The position numbers were made by a program, and so were the translations under genes. This document shows, one piece after another, positions 45,484-54,474 of a DNA stretch of 64,000 bases; position 1 is the stretch's first letter; the number at the start of each line of letters is the position of its first letter. The notes below the pieces were generated by a model. It was not told the DNA's origin, ran no database searches, and was given only the letters and a program-made list of their open reading frames with translations. Source of the stretch: Oopsacas minuta (lineage: Eukaryota; Porifera; Hexactinellida; Lyssacinosida; Leucopsacidae); assembly GCA_024704765.1 (NCBI GenBank), contig JAKMXF010000014.1:35242-99241 (forward strand), in the 5' to 3' direction.

Positions 45484-46239
45484 TCTGCTTATAAAAGATC
45501 AAAATATTTTATCCCATCATATTGCATTGGATTTGGCAAAACATAGACTCGTGAGTGATGCTAGTTGACCAAGGGCGGCGGAAGCACGGGGCTAGGAGGG
45601 CTATAGCCCCCTACTTTTGAGTCATAGAGTACATATGTCGCCCAAATGCTAACTCATTGTCGAATTATTACGTTATCATTACTGTACAAAAAATCAAGAA
45701 TTTCTTAATACTCGATGTTAGTGGTAATTACGTATATTGAAATGACGGAAAATTTGAAGAATCAAATTAAATTTTTCAATTTCTGGTAATCTACAGTCGA
45801 ACAAGTAAATGCAGGGGTGGGATGGATCCAAAAGAATTCACATACCCCAAGCTAAGAAATTGTATTCCGAAAAAGACCACTTCAATTATTCCGGATGGGT
45901 CCATATAGGTCCATCAGTTGTTGGCTACTTGTAAGGAAGATTTTCATTGGTAAATTCGAAACATATTAGTGTATTTTATGAAATCATCTTCCCCCACTAA
46001 CCAATATATTCAGAACAAGGCGAATGAATCTATGGAAGAGTACCTAAATCATAACAATACAATCATGTCAACAGTTTGGGGATTATTAGCATGGCAATAT
46101 GGCTAGAAACAGATACATGTTATTACGTTAATGATGGTTGGGATAAATTCTCAAATTTGTATGCTTATTCATCTCAAATTACTATTAAATATATAAGTGC
46201 ATTCTTATTTCAAAATGATCAAATTCGACTGACAAAGAA
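45484..46239. other. Intergenic spacer
   Basis: AT-rich sequence between the divergently oriented PNPO-like gene and the NHL gene at 46240. A short stretch near 45570-45610 (ggcggcggaagcacggggct, then agccccctac) resembles repeat debris. No gene seen. Confidence 0.5.
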
Positions 46240-47508
46240 ATGGCTAGCGTAGCAGTGAAGAGAAACTTCATTGAACAAATAAAAGAGAGTAGAAGGAAGA
46301 TTAGAGACTGCTTCAAGAGGTCACATGAAGCTCTACAACTCAGAGAGAGTAGCCTCCTCTCTCGTATTGATCAAATAGAGAAAGATTATAATAGAAAAAC
46401 TCAAGAAATGCAAGAGTTATTGGAAGTTTTGAATAAATCAAAATCGTTTAATACAGACACTTTGACTTCTAATAAACTTAAAGCTACTCATCAAGGAATA
46501 GAATCACTAATAAATAAACAAATCGAGGAACTATCAGTCAATACAGACAGCAGTATTGTGTTTGAATGGAACAATCAATTCGAAGCTGACATAGAACAGC
46601 TAGGGAGTATTAAGCTTAACGGTCAGATTATCATATCTCCCACCCGCATCTTCCCTCCTCAAGTGAAGCCTGTTGTATCTAACTACAAGGCTAAACAGCT
46701 GCCTACTGCTTACTGCTGTAAGAATTCAGGCAAGAAAGCTCCAGGAGAACTGAACTGTCCCAGAGGTATAGCAATACATTACCAAACTGGAAACATATAC
46801 ATAGCGGATCGTAACAACAATCGTGTACAAGTATTTAGCTGTAACGGGGACTATCTCTTCATGTTCAGTGAGAAGATGAACAAACCTATATGTATCTGTA
46901 TATCTGAAAATGAAGTGTTTGTTACACAATGTGATGGTCATTGCATTAATAAGTACGAGCTAGAAGGGGAACTAATTAAGAGTGTTGGTTGTGAAGGGAA
47001 TGGAGAAGCTCAGTTCTACAATCCACGGGGTCTAGATCTCTCTGATAGAAATAGCACTGTGTATGTATGTGATTATAATAATAACCGAGTTCAAATCTTA
47101 ACTGAAGAACTCAAGTTCCATTCCATGCTAGGAATAGACTTGTTTAATCATCCACGTGACGTTAAGGTTACAAGAGACAGAGTATTGGTGCTAGATAAGA
47201 GTGATCCGTGTATGTTTGTGTTCAATTCAGATCACGTTCTAACCAACAGACTGATAACTAGAGGTGATGGCAAACAAACAAACGTGCCACTCTCTTTCGA
47301 CATAGACAAAGACTATAACATCATTATGAGTGACTTCTATAATCACTGTGTGTACGTATTCAATCAGGAGGGAAAACAGATACACAAGTTTGGGAAGAAA
47401 GGTCAGCGTATCGGGGAGTTCTATCTTCCTTACGGGATAGCGCTAGACAACACAGGACACATTATAGTTGTGTGTGAGAAGAATATTAATTGTCTACAAT
47501 TCTTCTAA
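46240..47508 (+). CDS. Coiled-coil NHL-repeat protein (family member C)
   Basis: Intact single-exon protein of 422 residues, the most diverged at the N-terminus of the close paralogues (MASVAVKRNFIEQIKESR; then QELLEVLNKSKSFNTDTL instead of NSLVEALNKEMAQATETL), which suggests a different coiled-coil partner specificity. The propeller is highly conserved: CPRGIAIHYQTGNIYIAD, NPRGLDLSDRNSTVYVCD, PLSFDIDKDYNIIMSD, LPYGIALDNTGHIIVV and the NCLQFF end. It lies on the plus strand, opposite to the copies at 20209 and 24237. No RING or B-box. A cytoplasmic adaptor role is inferred from architecture only. Confidence 0.9.
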   Translation: MASVAVKRNFIEQIKESRRKIRDCFKRSHEALQLRESSLLSRIDQIEKDYNRKTQEMQELLEVLNKSKSFNTDTLTSNKLKATHQGIESLINKQIEELSVNTDSSIVFEWNNQFEADIEQLGSIKLNGQIIISPTRIFPPQVKPVVSNYKAKQLPTAYCCKNSGKKAPGELNCPRGIAIHYQTGNIYIADRNNNRVQVFSCNGDYLFMFSEKMNKPICICISENEVFVTQCDGHCINKYELEGELIKSVGCEGNGEAQFYNPRGLDLSDRNSTVYVCDYNNNRVQILTEELKFHSMLGIDLFNHPRDVKVTRDRVLVLDKSDPCMFVFNSDHVLTNRLITRGDGKQTNVPLSFDIDKDYNIIMSDFYNHCVYVFNQEGKQIHKFGKKGQRIGEFYLPYGIALDNTGHIIVVCEKNINCLQFF

Positions 47509-48119
47509 CTGACTTTACTTGATTATTTAGAATTGGTTATTTGTGCTAATTAGTGTGCTAGATATAGACTACTTTGATAGTTCTTATTTTCTTTCAATTA
47601 TCGCGGTTTTCGTTATATAAATACGTTTTCACAGAAATATTTGCTATTTGATTTTAATATAAACAAACATCTATTATGATCACATGTATTGAGTTTGTAT
47701 CTGTCCCAATAACATTACACATAGCATCCCAACTCATATTGTCGAGATGTATTTGATATTTGGATAAAAGATAATTAATAAATTAAGTCTAGAAATGTAT
47801 TCGTAAAAGTAACATGTTTCGAGAAGAAGTTAAAGTATCACTTCTTCTTGCACAACACAATGTACTTATAAGCATTGCAGATCATCTCAGCCCAATGATA
47901 AGAAACGTTTTTCGATTGCGAAACAGCCAAGAAATATCATTTGCACACGTACTAAAACAGCAACAATTCTGAATGCTGCTGGTAATGCGACCTAAAAAGT
48001 CCCAAAAATCAGCCCTTATTTTAAAGAGCAGTTAGTTTCTATAATGCTTGATCATCCATTTTCCATGGCTATCGATGGTGGTCATGATTCTGGGTTAATA
48101 AAAATTAGCGCAAAATACC

Positions 48120-48450
48120 CCAGTATGCCAAAAATCAGCCCTGGGGGTCCTCCAGTCTTAGTTACCCCTTGCGTTTTGAGCAAGCCTATACTTTTACTTT
48201 GAGATTTGGATATTATGTTTTACTTTATATTCATAAAAAAACATTTACTGAATAATCCAAAAGTGTGAAAATCCGATTCAGCATGTTCGATATATTTAGT
48301 GAAGTTATATTGACTCCTATTTATTCCTTGATAAACACGATAAATAGTTATGCGACAATTTCAAAATTGGATTCCGTAAATCCTTTCCTTGACAACGGAC
48401 AAACAAACAAACAAACAATCAAACAATCATTGAGATTTAATAATACTAGA
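48120..48450. repeat. Dispersed repeat (relative of 62500-62960)
   Basis: Shared words with 62780-62960 in the same order: atccaaaagtgtgaaaatc, gattcagcatgttcgatat, aaacacgataaata (aaacgcgataaata), cctttccttgacaac and gacaaaca. It also shares gagcaagcctat with the tails of other copies. A several-hundred-base element of unknown class. Confidence 0.7.
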
Positions 48451-48532
48451 TTATACACATAAGCGTGTATTATTATTTTAAAACTTTCTATAACATCCAT
48501 ATGTTGCATTGGATTTCAGTTTCTTAATCAAG

Positions 48533-48636
48533 TACAGTGGAACCTCGTTAATACGAACGCCATCGGACGATCAAATTTTGTTCGCCTTGTCCGGAAATTC
48601 ATATTAAACGTGTTCGTATTAACGAGGTTCCACTGA
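48533..48636. mobile_element. Tigger-like MITE
   Basis: TA then cagtggaacctcgttaatac at the left; gtattaacgaggttccactg at the right; about 100 bases in total. The perfect 24-base TIR CAGTGGAACCTCGTTAATACGAAC is of pogo/Tigger type. Confidence 0.85.
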
Positions 48637-48709
48637 AATTGAACATTTTTCATTGTGACAGGTTTCCTAGATTTGGATAATATCCCAAGCTAATACAGTG
48701 AAACTTGAG

Positions 48710-49390
48710 ACGGGTGATGCACATATCAAAGTCATTCATCAGGCCCCGATGCTATCATTGATAATATAATGAATGTATTTGGCTCTGTTTATCCTCAGTA
48801 TTTAGCATTCCATATTTAAAATTTAAAACATGTAAACATATACAAACATTACACTGTATTACAATATTATTAATCAATCAATAGTATTCATAGTGTTGTA
48901 TTTGACCCAGGGTATTAAAATAATTATAATGATAACGCCACTCATATCCTTCATAGAACTGTATTTCCCTTAATAAATTCAGTTCCTCTTCTTTCAACTC
49001 GTCTCTATCTTTCTCCAGCCTTTCGATCTCTTTTACATATCTTAATTCTTCCTTCTTCTTTTTATCGTTAAATCTCTTGGATGATAATCTATTCTTCTCC
49101 AAATATCTCATAATTTTTATACATTCAATTGATTTCTTACTAACTTTTCTATCTCTCTCAAGTTTCCTAATAATGTTTAAATACATTTTCTTGTTAAAAT
49201 GATCAATCCTCTCTCTTATGATATCAGAATTCTTTAATTCTATTTTATTGCTATTAGTCATATATTCTTCGTATATTTCATCTTTCAGTATATATTTCAG
49301 ATAATTATCCATTAGTGCTAAATATTCTTTGTTGTGATTGTTTGTTAATTCAGAGTTCAAATCAACTCTTTTTATAGTATTGAGTTTATA
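48710..49390 (-). repeat. Left arm of inverted duplication
   Basis: About 681 bases repeated in inverted orientation at 51022-51693. The part covering the reading frame appears identical by eye; flanking parts differ by substitutions and a 12-base indel (aatactgtatgt missing here). The inner end is at ...gagtttata, 49390. Confidence 0.85.
48878..49312 (-). CDS. Charged coiled-coil-like protein, left copy
   Basis: Frame of 144 residues from the ATG at 49312, open upstream without an ATG to about 49400 (so an upstream exon or a non-ATG start is possible). It is Lys/Glu/Asn-rich with helix-forming repeats: IIRKLERDRKVSKKSIECIK and KKKKEELRYVKEIERLEKDR, followed by an aromatic tail (YEGYEWRYHYNYFNTLGQ, then HYEYY). 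No signal peptide or known domain. The identical protein is encoded in the right arm, on the opposite strand. Unknown function. Confidence 0.55.
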   Translation of the reverse strand: MDNYLKYILKDEIYEEYMTNSNKIELKNSDIIRERIDHFNKKMYLNIIRKLERDRKVSKKSIECIKIMRYLEKNRLSSKRFNDKKKKEELRYVKEIERLEKDRDELKEEELNLLREIQFYEGYEWRYHYNYFNTLGQIQHYEYY

Positions 49391-51021
49391 CCCCCCCGGA
49401 AACGAGAATTAATCAAGTACTGAAGAGTTTATTCCCTTGTACGTTGTTCGAGTTAGATGTCCCTTGTAATTAATAGGTAATGATGTCATAATATTAGAAT
49501 CGTATTTCAATTTGTACCCACATTGTTATTCATATTGAATTTCTCTAAGCAGTGAAATTAATTAGTTTGTAACTAAATACTCCAACAACCAGATGACTTT
49601 ATTTTGAGGAGTTTTGGGTCTTTCACGAACTATTCAGAATAGATAAACAATCAATCAACAGTTATAGAAATTGTTTAAAGAATATTTGTGTTGCAGTCTG
49701 AATATACATCAGTAGGATATACCCTGGTCAGGGCCGCCAAGAGGGGGGCAATTGCCCTAGGGCCCGGGAAGTTAGGGGGATCACATGGACTATATTCGCA
49801 GTGATAGAATAATGGATAAATCTGTAAAATAATAGCGGGAAAATAGAGATCGAATTGTTTCAACTCGTTTGTATGCATGCATACTCGTACTAACACATAT
49901 TTAGGATATTGTATAGTAGTATATTTGTAGATTGAATATTACTGGTTCAGTCGACAGACTGAGAATCAGCCCGTGTCATTTACCTGTTTTTTTAAGGGGA
50001 TTACGCCTCCCATCGACCGCGAATTAATTTCGGTCCCTGTGTCTGAGCATGATTTCAGGTTAATATACAATGCCTAGCGGCTAAATACAACAATCAGGGC
50101 TATAAGGTAGTAATACGTAGAGCAAATCCAACAAAATATCTGACCTTACGACACAAATTACGCTGTAAAAGATCTTACACAACCAGGGGTGTATTGCTAA
50201 GTATAAAAGTAAGGGAACATTCCCCTACACTAAATTTGTTGAAGGGGAGTGTTCCTTATGTTGTATAATCGTCCTCTTTTGATATCCTAGTTTTCCAGGC
50301 TTATCTACATCAACATCTTATGAAATACAAGATATTTGCACTAATTTTGGAAAATTCACAGTAAAAACGTGGATGCCATCATATTTAGTACTTTTTAGCT
50401 GAAACTCGAAGGAACATAAGCATTTACACCCCCCCATACACCCCTGAACACAACTCCAAGCAGGGCTGTATCCACGCTAATCCAACCGAAATCTGTTCAG
50501 GCAACTCTAATAGTCAATATTCCCTTGGGTATAATCTGTCCTAGGGCAGATTATACCCAGTATATTATAATGGGAAATCTTCTGTAAATCCGTTATTCTG
50601 TAAATAATACTTATAAATGTTGTGTAATTGTTTACTCATTCTTGAGATTTGTGAAAATCCCCAACCCACTAAAACTGTTGAGTCAATACTCAACAGAGAG
50701 TAATTACGTAACTACATACAGCAAGAATGTAATAATATTCAGTTATTGCTGAAATATGATTCTATATTTATTGAATAAACTGGCTAGAATATGTGTTAGG
50801 TTATACAAATAATGTATTATTTATTAAGTCGTAGCTATAGACATATGTAGATTATTAGGGTAATTTCTCCAAATTATACATTATACAATAAATATCGAGT
50901 AGCATCAAATATGATCAGAATTATCGTCCCATCAATAGCAATATAACGAAAATAAAAGAGTCGTTCATTCAAACGAATATTCAGAAGGGAAAATTCTAAA
51001 TTCACATTTCCTGAGAAGGAA
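49391..51021. other. Spacer between inverted arms
   Basis: 1.63 kb with no recognised gene. It starts with a C7 tract, contains a C/G-rich fragment near 49728-49785 (agggccgccaag, gggcaattgccctagggccc) and small self-complementary words such as ataatctgccctagggcagattata around 50530. If the arms are transposon ends, any transposase would be expected here, and none is seen. Confidence 0.6.
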
Positions 51022-51693
51022 TATAAACTCAATACTACAAAAAGAGTTGATTTGAACTCTGAATTAACAAACAATCACAACAAAGAATATTTAGCACTAA
51101 TGGATAATTATCTGAAATATATACTGAAAGATGAAATATACGAAGAATATATGACTAATAGCAATAAAATAGAATTAAAGAATTCTGATATCATAAGAGA
51201 GAGGATTGATCATTTTAACAAGAAAATGTATTTAAACATTATTAGGAAACTTGAGAGAGATAGAAAAGTTAGTAAGAAATCAATTGAATGTATAAAAATT
51301 ATGAGATATTTGGAGAAGAATAGATTATCATCCAAGAGATTTAACGATAAAAAGAAGAAGGAAGAATTAAGATATGTAAAAGAGATCGAAAGGCTGGAGA
51401 AAGATAGAGACGAGTTGAAAGAAGAGGAACTGAATTTATTAAGGGAAATACAGTTCTATGAAGGATATGAGTGGCGTTATCATTATAATTATTTTAATAC
51501 CCTGGGTCAAATACAACACTATGAATACTATTGATTGATTAATAATATTGTAATACTGTATGTAATACAGTGTAATGTTTGTATATGTTTACATGACTAA
51601 TATATTAAGAATAAACAAGGCCAAATATCTTCAATATATTATTAATGATAACTTCGGGAGGTGATGAATGAATTTGATATGTGCATCTCCCGT
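51022..51693 (+). repeat. Right arm of inverted duplication
   Basis: About 672 bases matching the reverse complement of 48710-49390. At its outer end is an additional 50-base hairpin, gatgaatgaatttgatatgt ... acatatcaaattcattcatc, at 51662-51711, which is only half present on the left. Confidence 0.85.
51100..51534 (+). CDS. Charged coiled-coil-like protein, right copy
   Basis: Same 144-residue frame as at 48878-49312, from the ATG at 51100; the frame is open upstream to 50956 with no ATG. Upstream residues before the shared arm differ, but both copies read YKLNT-KRVDLNSEL just before the ATG, so that part may also be translated via an upstream exon. Sequence is charged, helical and aromatic at the end, with no family match. 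The copies are divergently oriented with about 1.8 kb between ATGs. Confidence 0.55.
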   Translation: MDNYLKYILKDEIYEEYMTNSNKIELKNSDIIRERIDHFNKKMYLNIIRKLERDRKVSKKSIECIKIMRYLEKNRLSSKRFNDKKKKEELRYVKEIERLEKDRDELKEEELNLLREIQFYEGYEWRYHYNYFNTLGQIQHYEYY

Positions 51694-51985
51694 ACATATC
51701 AAATTCATTCATCGGGTCCCAGATAGTGGGAAATTATCTCACTTCCTTTATATTACCAAGTTTGCAACGGAATAGTTCAATATTCGGTTCAACCGAATAT
51801 TATTTGGCGAATAGTTAGGTCTAGGTATTCGATTGGCCCAAACCGAATATCGTCAGTATTCGGTTAGGCTACCATACATAAATACTGGTATTGGGCTTAC
51901 CTATTATATAATGCAACGTCTTTATTTCAAAAATACAAAGATAATCAATTCAGTTCATTTACAAAGAACTCAACCATATAATCTA

Positions 51986-53137
51986 CTAAATGAGAATGCA
52001 GCGCCCTCTACGATTAACACGAGATCTAAATGCAATAGCCACTCTCATTGCTTCTTCAAATACTTGTGTAACTCCTATCTGTGTAAGAGCAGAACATTCA
52101 AAGTAACTAACAGCTCCAATATCTCTCATCATCTCCACACCCTGTGAGTAACTGATTGGAGCAAACTTCTCATTTTCCAGAAGGGTGGTTATCTCTCCGT
52201 CATCTCTCAGGTCTAGCTTAGTCCCCACAAGGATTTTAGGAGTATGAGGACAATAGTACATAACCTCAGGATTCCATTTTACTTTAACATTCTCAAAAGA
52301 GATATGATTTATTAGTGAAAATAAAATTAGTAAAACGTCTGTCTCTCGATATGATAACGGTTTCAGACGATAGGAATTTTCATGATCTTAAAGTGAACAT
52401 ATTCAAATATAAACTATGATAATTTGACTATTAATTAAGTGTTCTAAGTTCTAACCCACCAAAGGTATCCCAAAAAGAAAGACTAACATCTATTCCATCT
52501 ATGGTGTAATCTTCAACTCCCGACCAAAATCTAAGAAAATTCATATACAACTATACGTACAATTTTTCGAGGAGAAATAGAATCATAAATAGGTAACAAG
52601 AAATTTATCGTAGTCCACTTACGCAGGAGTATTGTCAGATGGGAATTTCTTGGTTGTGTAACTGATGAGCAGGGAAGATTTACCTACATCACTGTAAATA
52701 CAAACGAAAATGACAAGAAGACTACTGTAGATCTGAAACTTTAGTTGTATCATTACACGAAATAGTCGTGACCCATGCGCGTACCAGGCCATGTTTTGGG
52801 CCGGTTATTTCCAAGTAAGACAATTACTATTGCAAATACAATATTTTAACGGTAGTACAACTATGATAATCTTATTGGCTTCAACCCTGACCCTGTGCTA
52901 TGTAGTCCTGAAAAACACAAATCCTCGACCACCAAAATACAGTATGTATATATAGGGATAGCGGAGCCGGTACGGCAAGACTGTACAAACTTTGTGTATT
53001 CTCCCTTATATTTAGTTGTCGTCGGAACTCGCCAGACCTCTCACGGTACCAATATATATATTTTTCCAGATTTTCGGTAACGGTATTATTCATTTCGTGA
53101 CATACCTATCTCCAACTATGCAACTTTTTATATTCAT
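51986..53137 (-). CDS. Rac/Rho-family small GTPase with altered catalytic residues
   Basis: Four exons: 53106-53137, 52623-52691, 52460-52530 and 51986-52386, with introns of 414, 92 and 73 bases (all GT-AG) and consistent phases, 190 residues. The first intron splits the codon equivalent to Gly12 in phase 2, as I recall for vertebrate RAC1. Rac features: LLISYTT, WDT, RLKPLSY, SFENVKVKW, the guanine-specificity motif VGTKLDLRDD, ECSAL, and a prenylation CAAX box CILI after a basic RVNRRGR. Departures: the P-loop reads GDSDVGKS (Gly12 to Ser, Ala13 to Asp); switch I IPTVF reads TPA-F (Thr35 to Ala by alignment); switch II DTAGQE reads DTFDHE (Gly60 to Asp, Gln61 to His). GTP hydrolysis is expected to be strongly impaired, as in Rnd and RhoH; prenylated membrane localisation is likely. 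The small first exon is inferred from motif and splice site. Confidence 0.85.
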
Positions 53138-54474
53138 TACTTGATTGTAGTTGATGTGTGCAGATTGTGGAATCCTAAACCTGTTAAGAAAGAGAAAAAA
53201 TAGATATTTACTGAATGTACCAAGTCTCAAAATCGTTCTCACCCAAAGGGCATTAAAGTAATTATCTACGTCAGCGAGTGTCACCCAGGCCCGCTGAAAC
53301 AAGTTTTTGGGGCCAGAGAAGACCGAATTTGTAGTTACCAAATTTTTCTACCTTGACAATAAATCTCAATTTCGTATTTTGCATAGAGCATTAATCGTTC
53401 CTCATTTTTTGGAGCGAGGTCTCGCTCCGCGGTCCCGCCTTGCAAAGGAACAGTACTCCTACCTTCCCTCCTTACTGAGAAAAAGAGCGCGCTCCTTCAA
53501 AAATGGAGTTGCAGTGCATACAAAAAATGTGTCAAATACGTATAAGCGTGATTACGTAGGTCAGGGTATAAGTAAATTTACATACGGGTTACAACCAAAA
53601 GAACAAATAGTAAGAAGAGTTGAAATTATGTTAATAAATTTGTCTATTTGATTACACAACCAAAGCGACGTAAGCAGACAGACAAGATGAACTTATAGCT
53701 AATATTTACAATTTTACAATATAGACAAAGATGTGAAACAGTAGAAGATTTATATATCAAAGGTACATATCTACACGCCAAAATGTATTCAAATGCCAAT
53801 TTTTTCAATCGGACTACTAGATTTCTCAGGAACGCAGGTACGGAGTTAAGCAAGTCGTACATCCTACATGCCAATAGAGAATCTGTCACGGTTTAACTGG
53901 TCCGGCCCCTGTAGTAGCCCCAGAATATCCTCGGGTATGTCTGGGCTTGTCTACTTCTTACCTAAGTATATTTGAGGACGTGGTATAATCTCGGCAGTTA
54001 CACAGGACCAGTTGTGGTCGCTATTACTGGTTTACCATTTGCAGAACGATCTTTCAGGATCAGCATTGGCGCCCACTAAACTACCAGTGAGTTATTTATG
54101 TCTATGCTTAAGTTCTAAGCCTAATAACGGAATGAACCTCCGGTAAGAGACCTCCCATTTAGCCGGACCAGTTATGGCCAGAGGGGACCAGCTATGGATG
54201 CTACACCTGGTCCCGAACGATTTGTGGCATCCATAACTGGTCCGACCGGAATATTACAGGTGTTATACTAAAAATTATACATTATGCATTGAAAGGTATT
54301 GAAAGCTCAATTAAGATATATTTACACACAAATATGACTCCAAAAACAGTAAATAGATACAAACTATTCATACAAATGTAAAATCTACAAACTATCGGGG
54401 AAATTAATACAATGTTATTAAAATCAGTAATATGAAGTTGGGGTGGTAAGAAAGGTATTCTTTACAGATTTTCT
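53138..54474. other. Intergenic with repeats
   Basis: Presumed promoter of the Rac-like gene, then a gctcc-rich repeat (53386-53525). From 53890 to 54250 several ggaccag/ctggtcc words recur in both orientations (53898, 54005, 54166, 54186, 54236), probably a degraded repeat. No gene seen. Confidence 0.5.
53386..53525. repeat. gctcc-rich dispersed repeat, second copy
   Basis: Related to 44527-44660 by cctcattttttggagcg and gagcgcgctcctt words in the same order. Diverged. Confidence 0.5.

Larger units (their letters stand above)
47509..48709. other. Intergenic with repeats
   Basis: Includes a dispersed repeat (48120-48450) and a Tigger-like MITE (48533-48636). No gene seen. Confidence 0.5.

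Noticed and set aside
49313-49360. TTG start for the inverted-arm protein (48878 and the twin at 51052)
   Set aside because: Non-ATG starts are not expected in animals; the first ATG or an unseen upstream exon is more likely, so the ATG was used.
52692-52760. Read-through frame upstream of the second Rac exon as the N-terminus
   Set aside because: It lacks the first glycine of the P-loop, whereas 53106-53137 gives a proper start, VGD motif and a gtatgt donor in the right phase.
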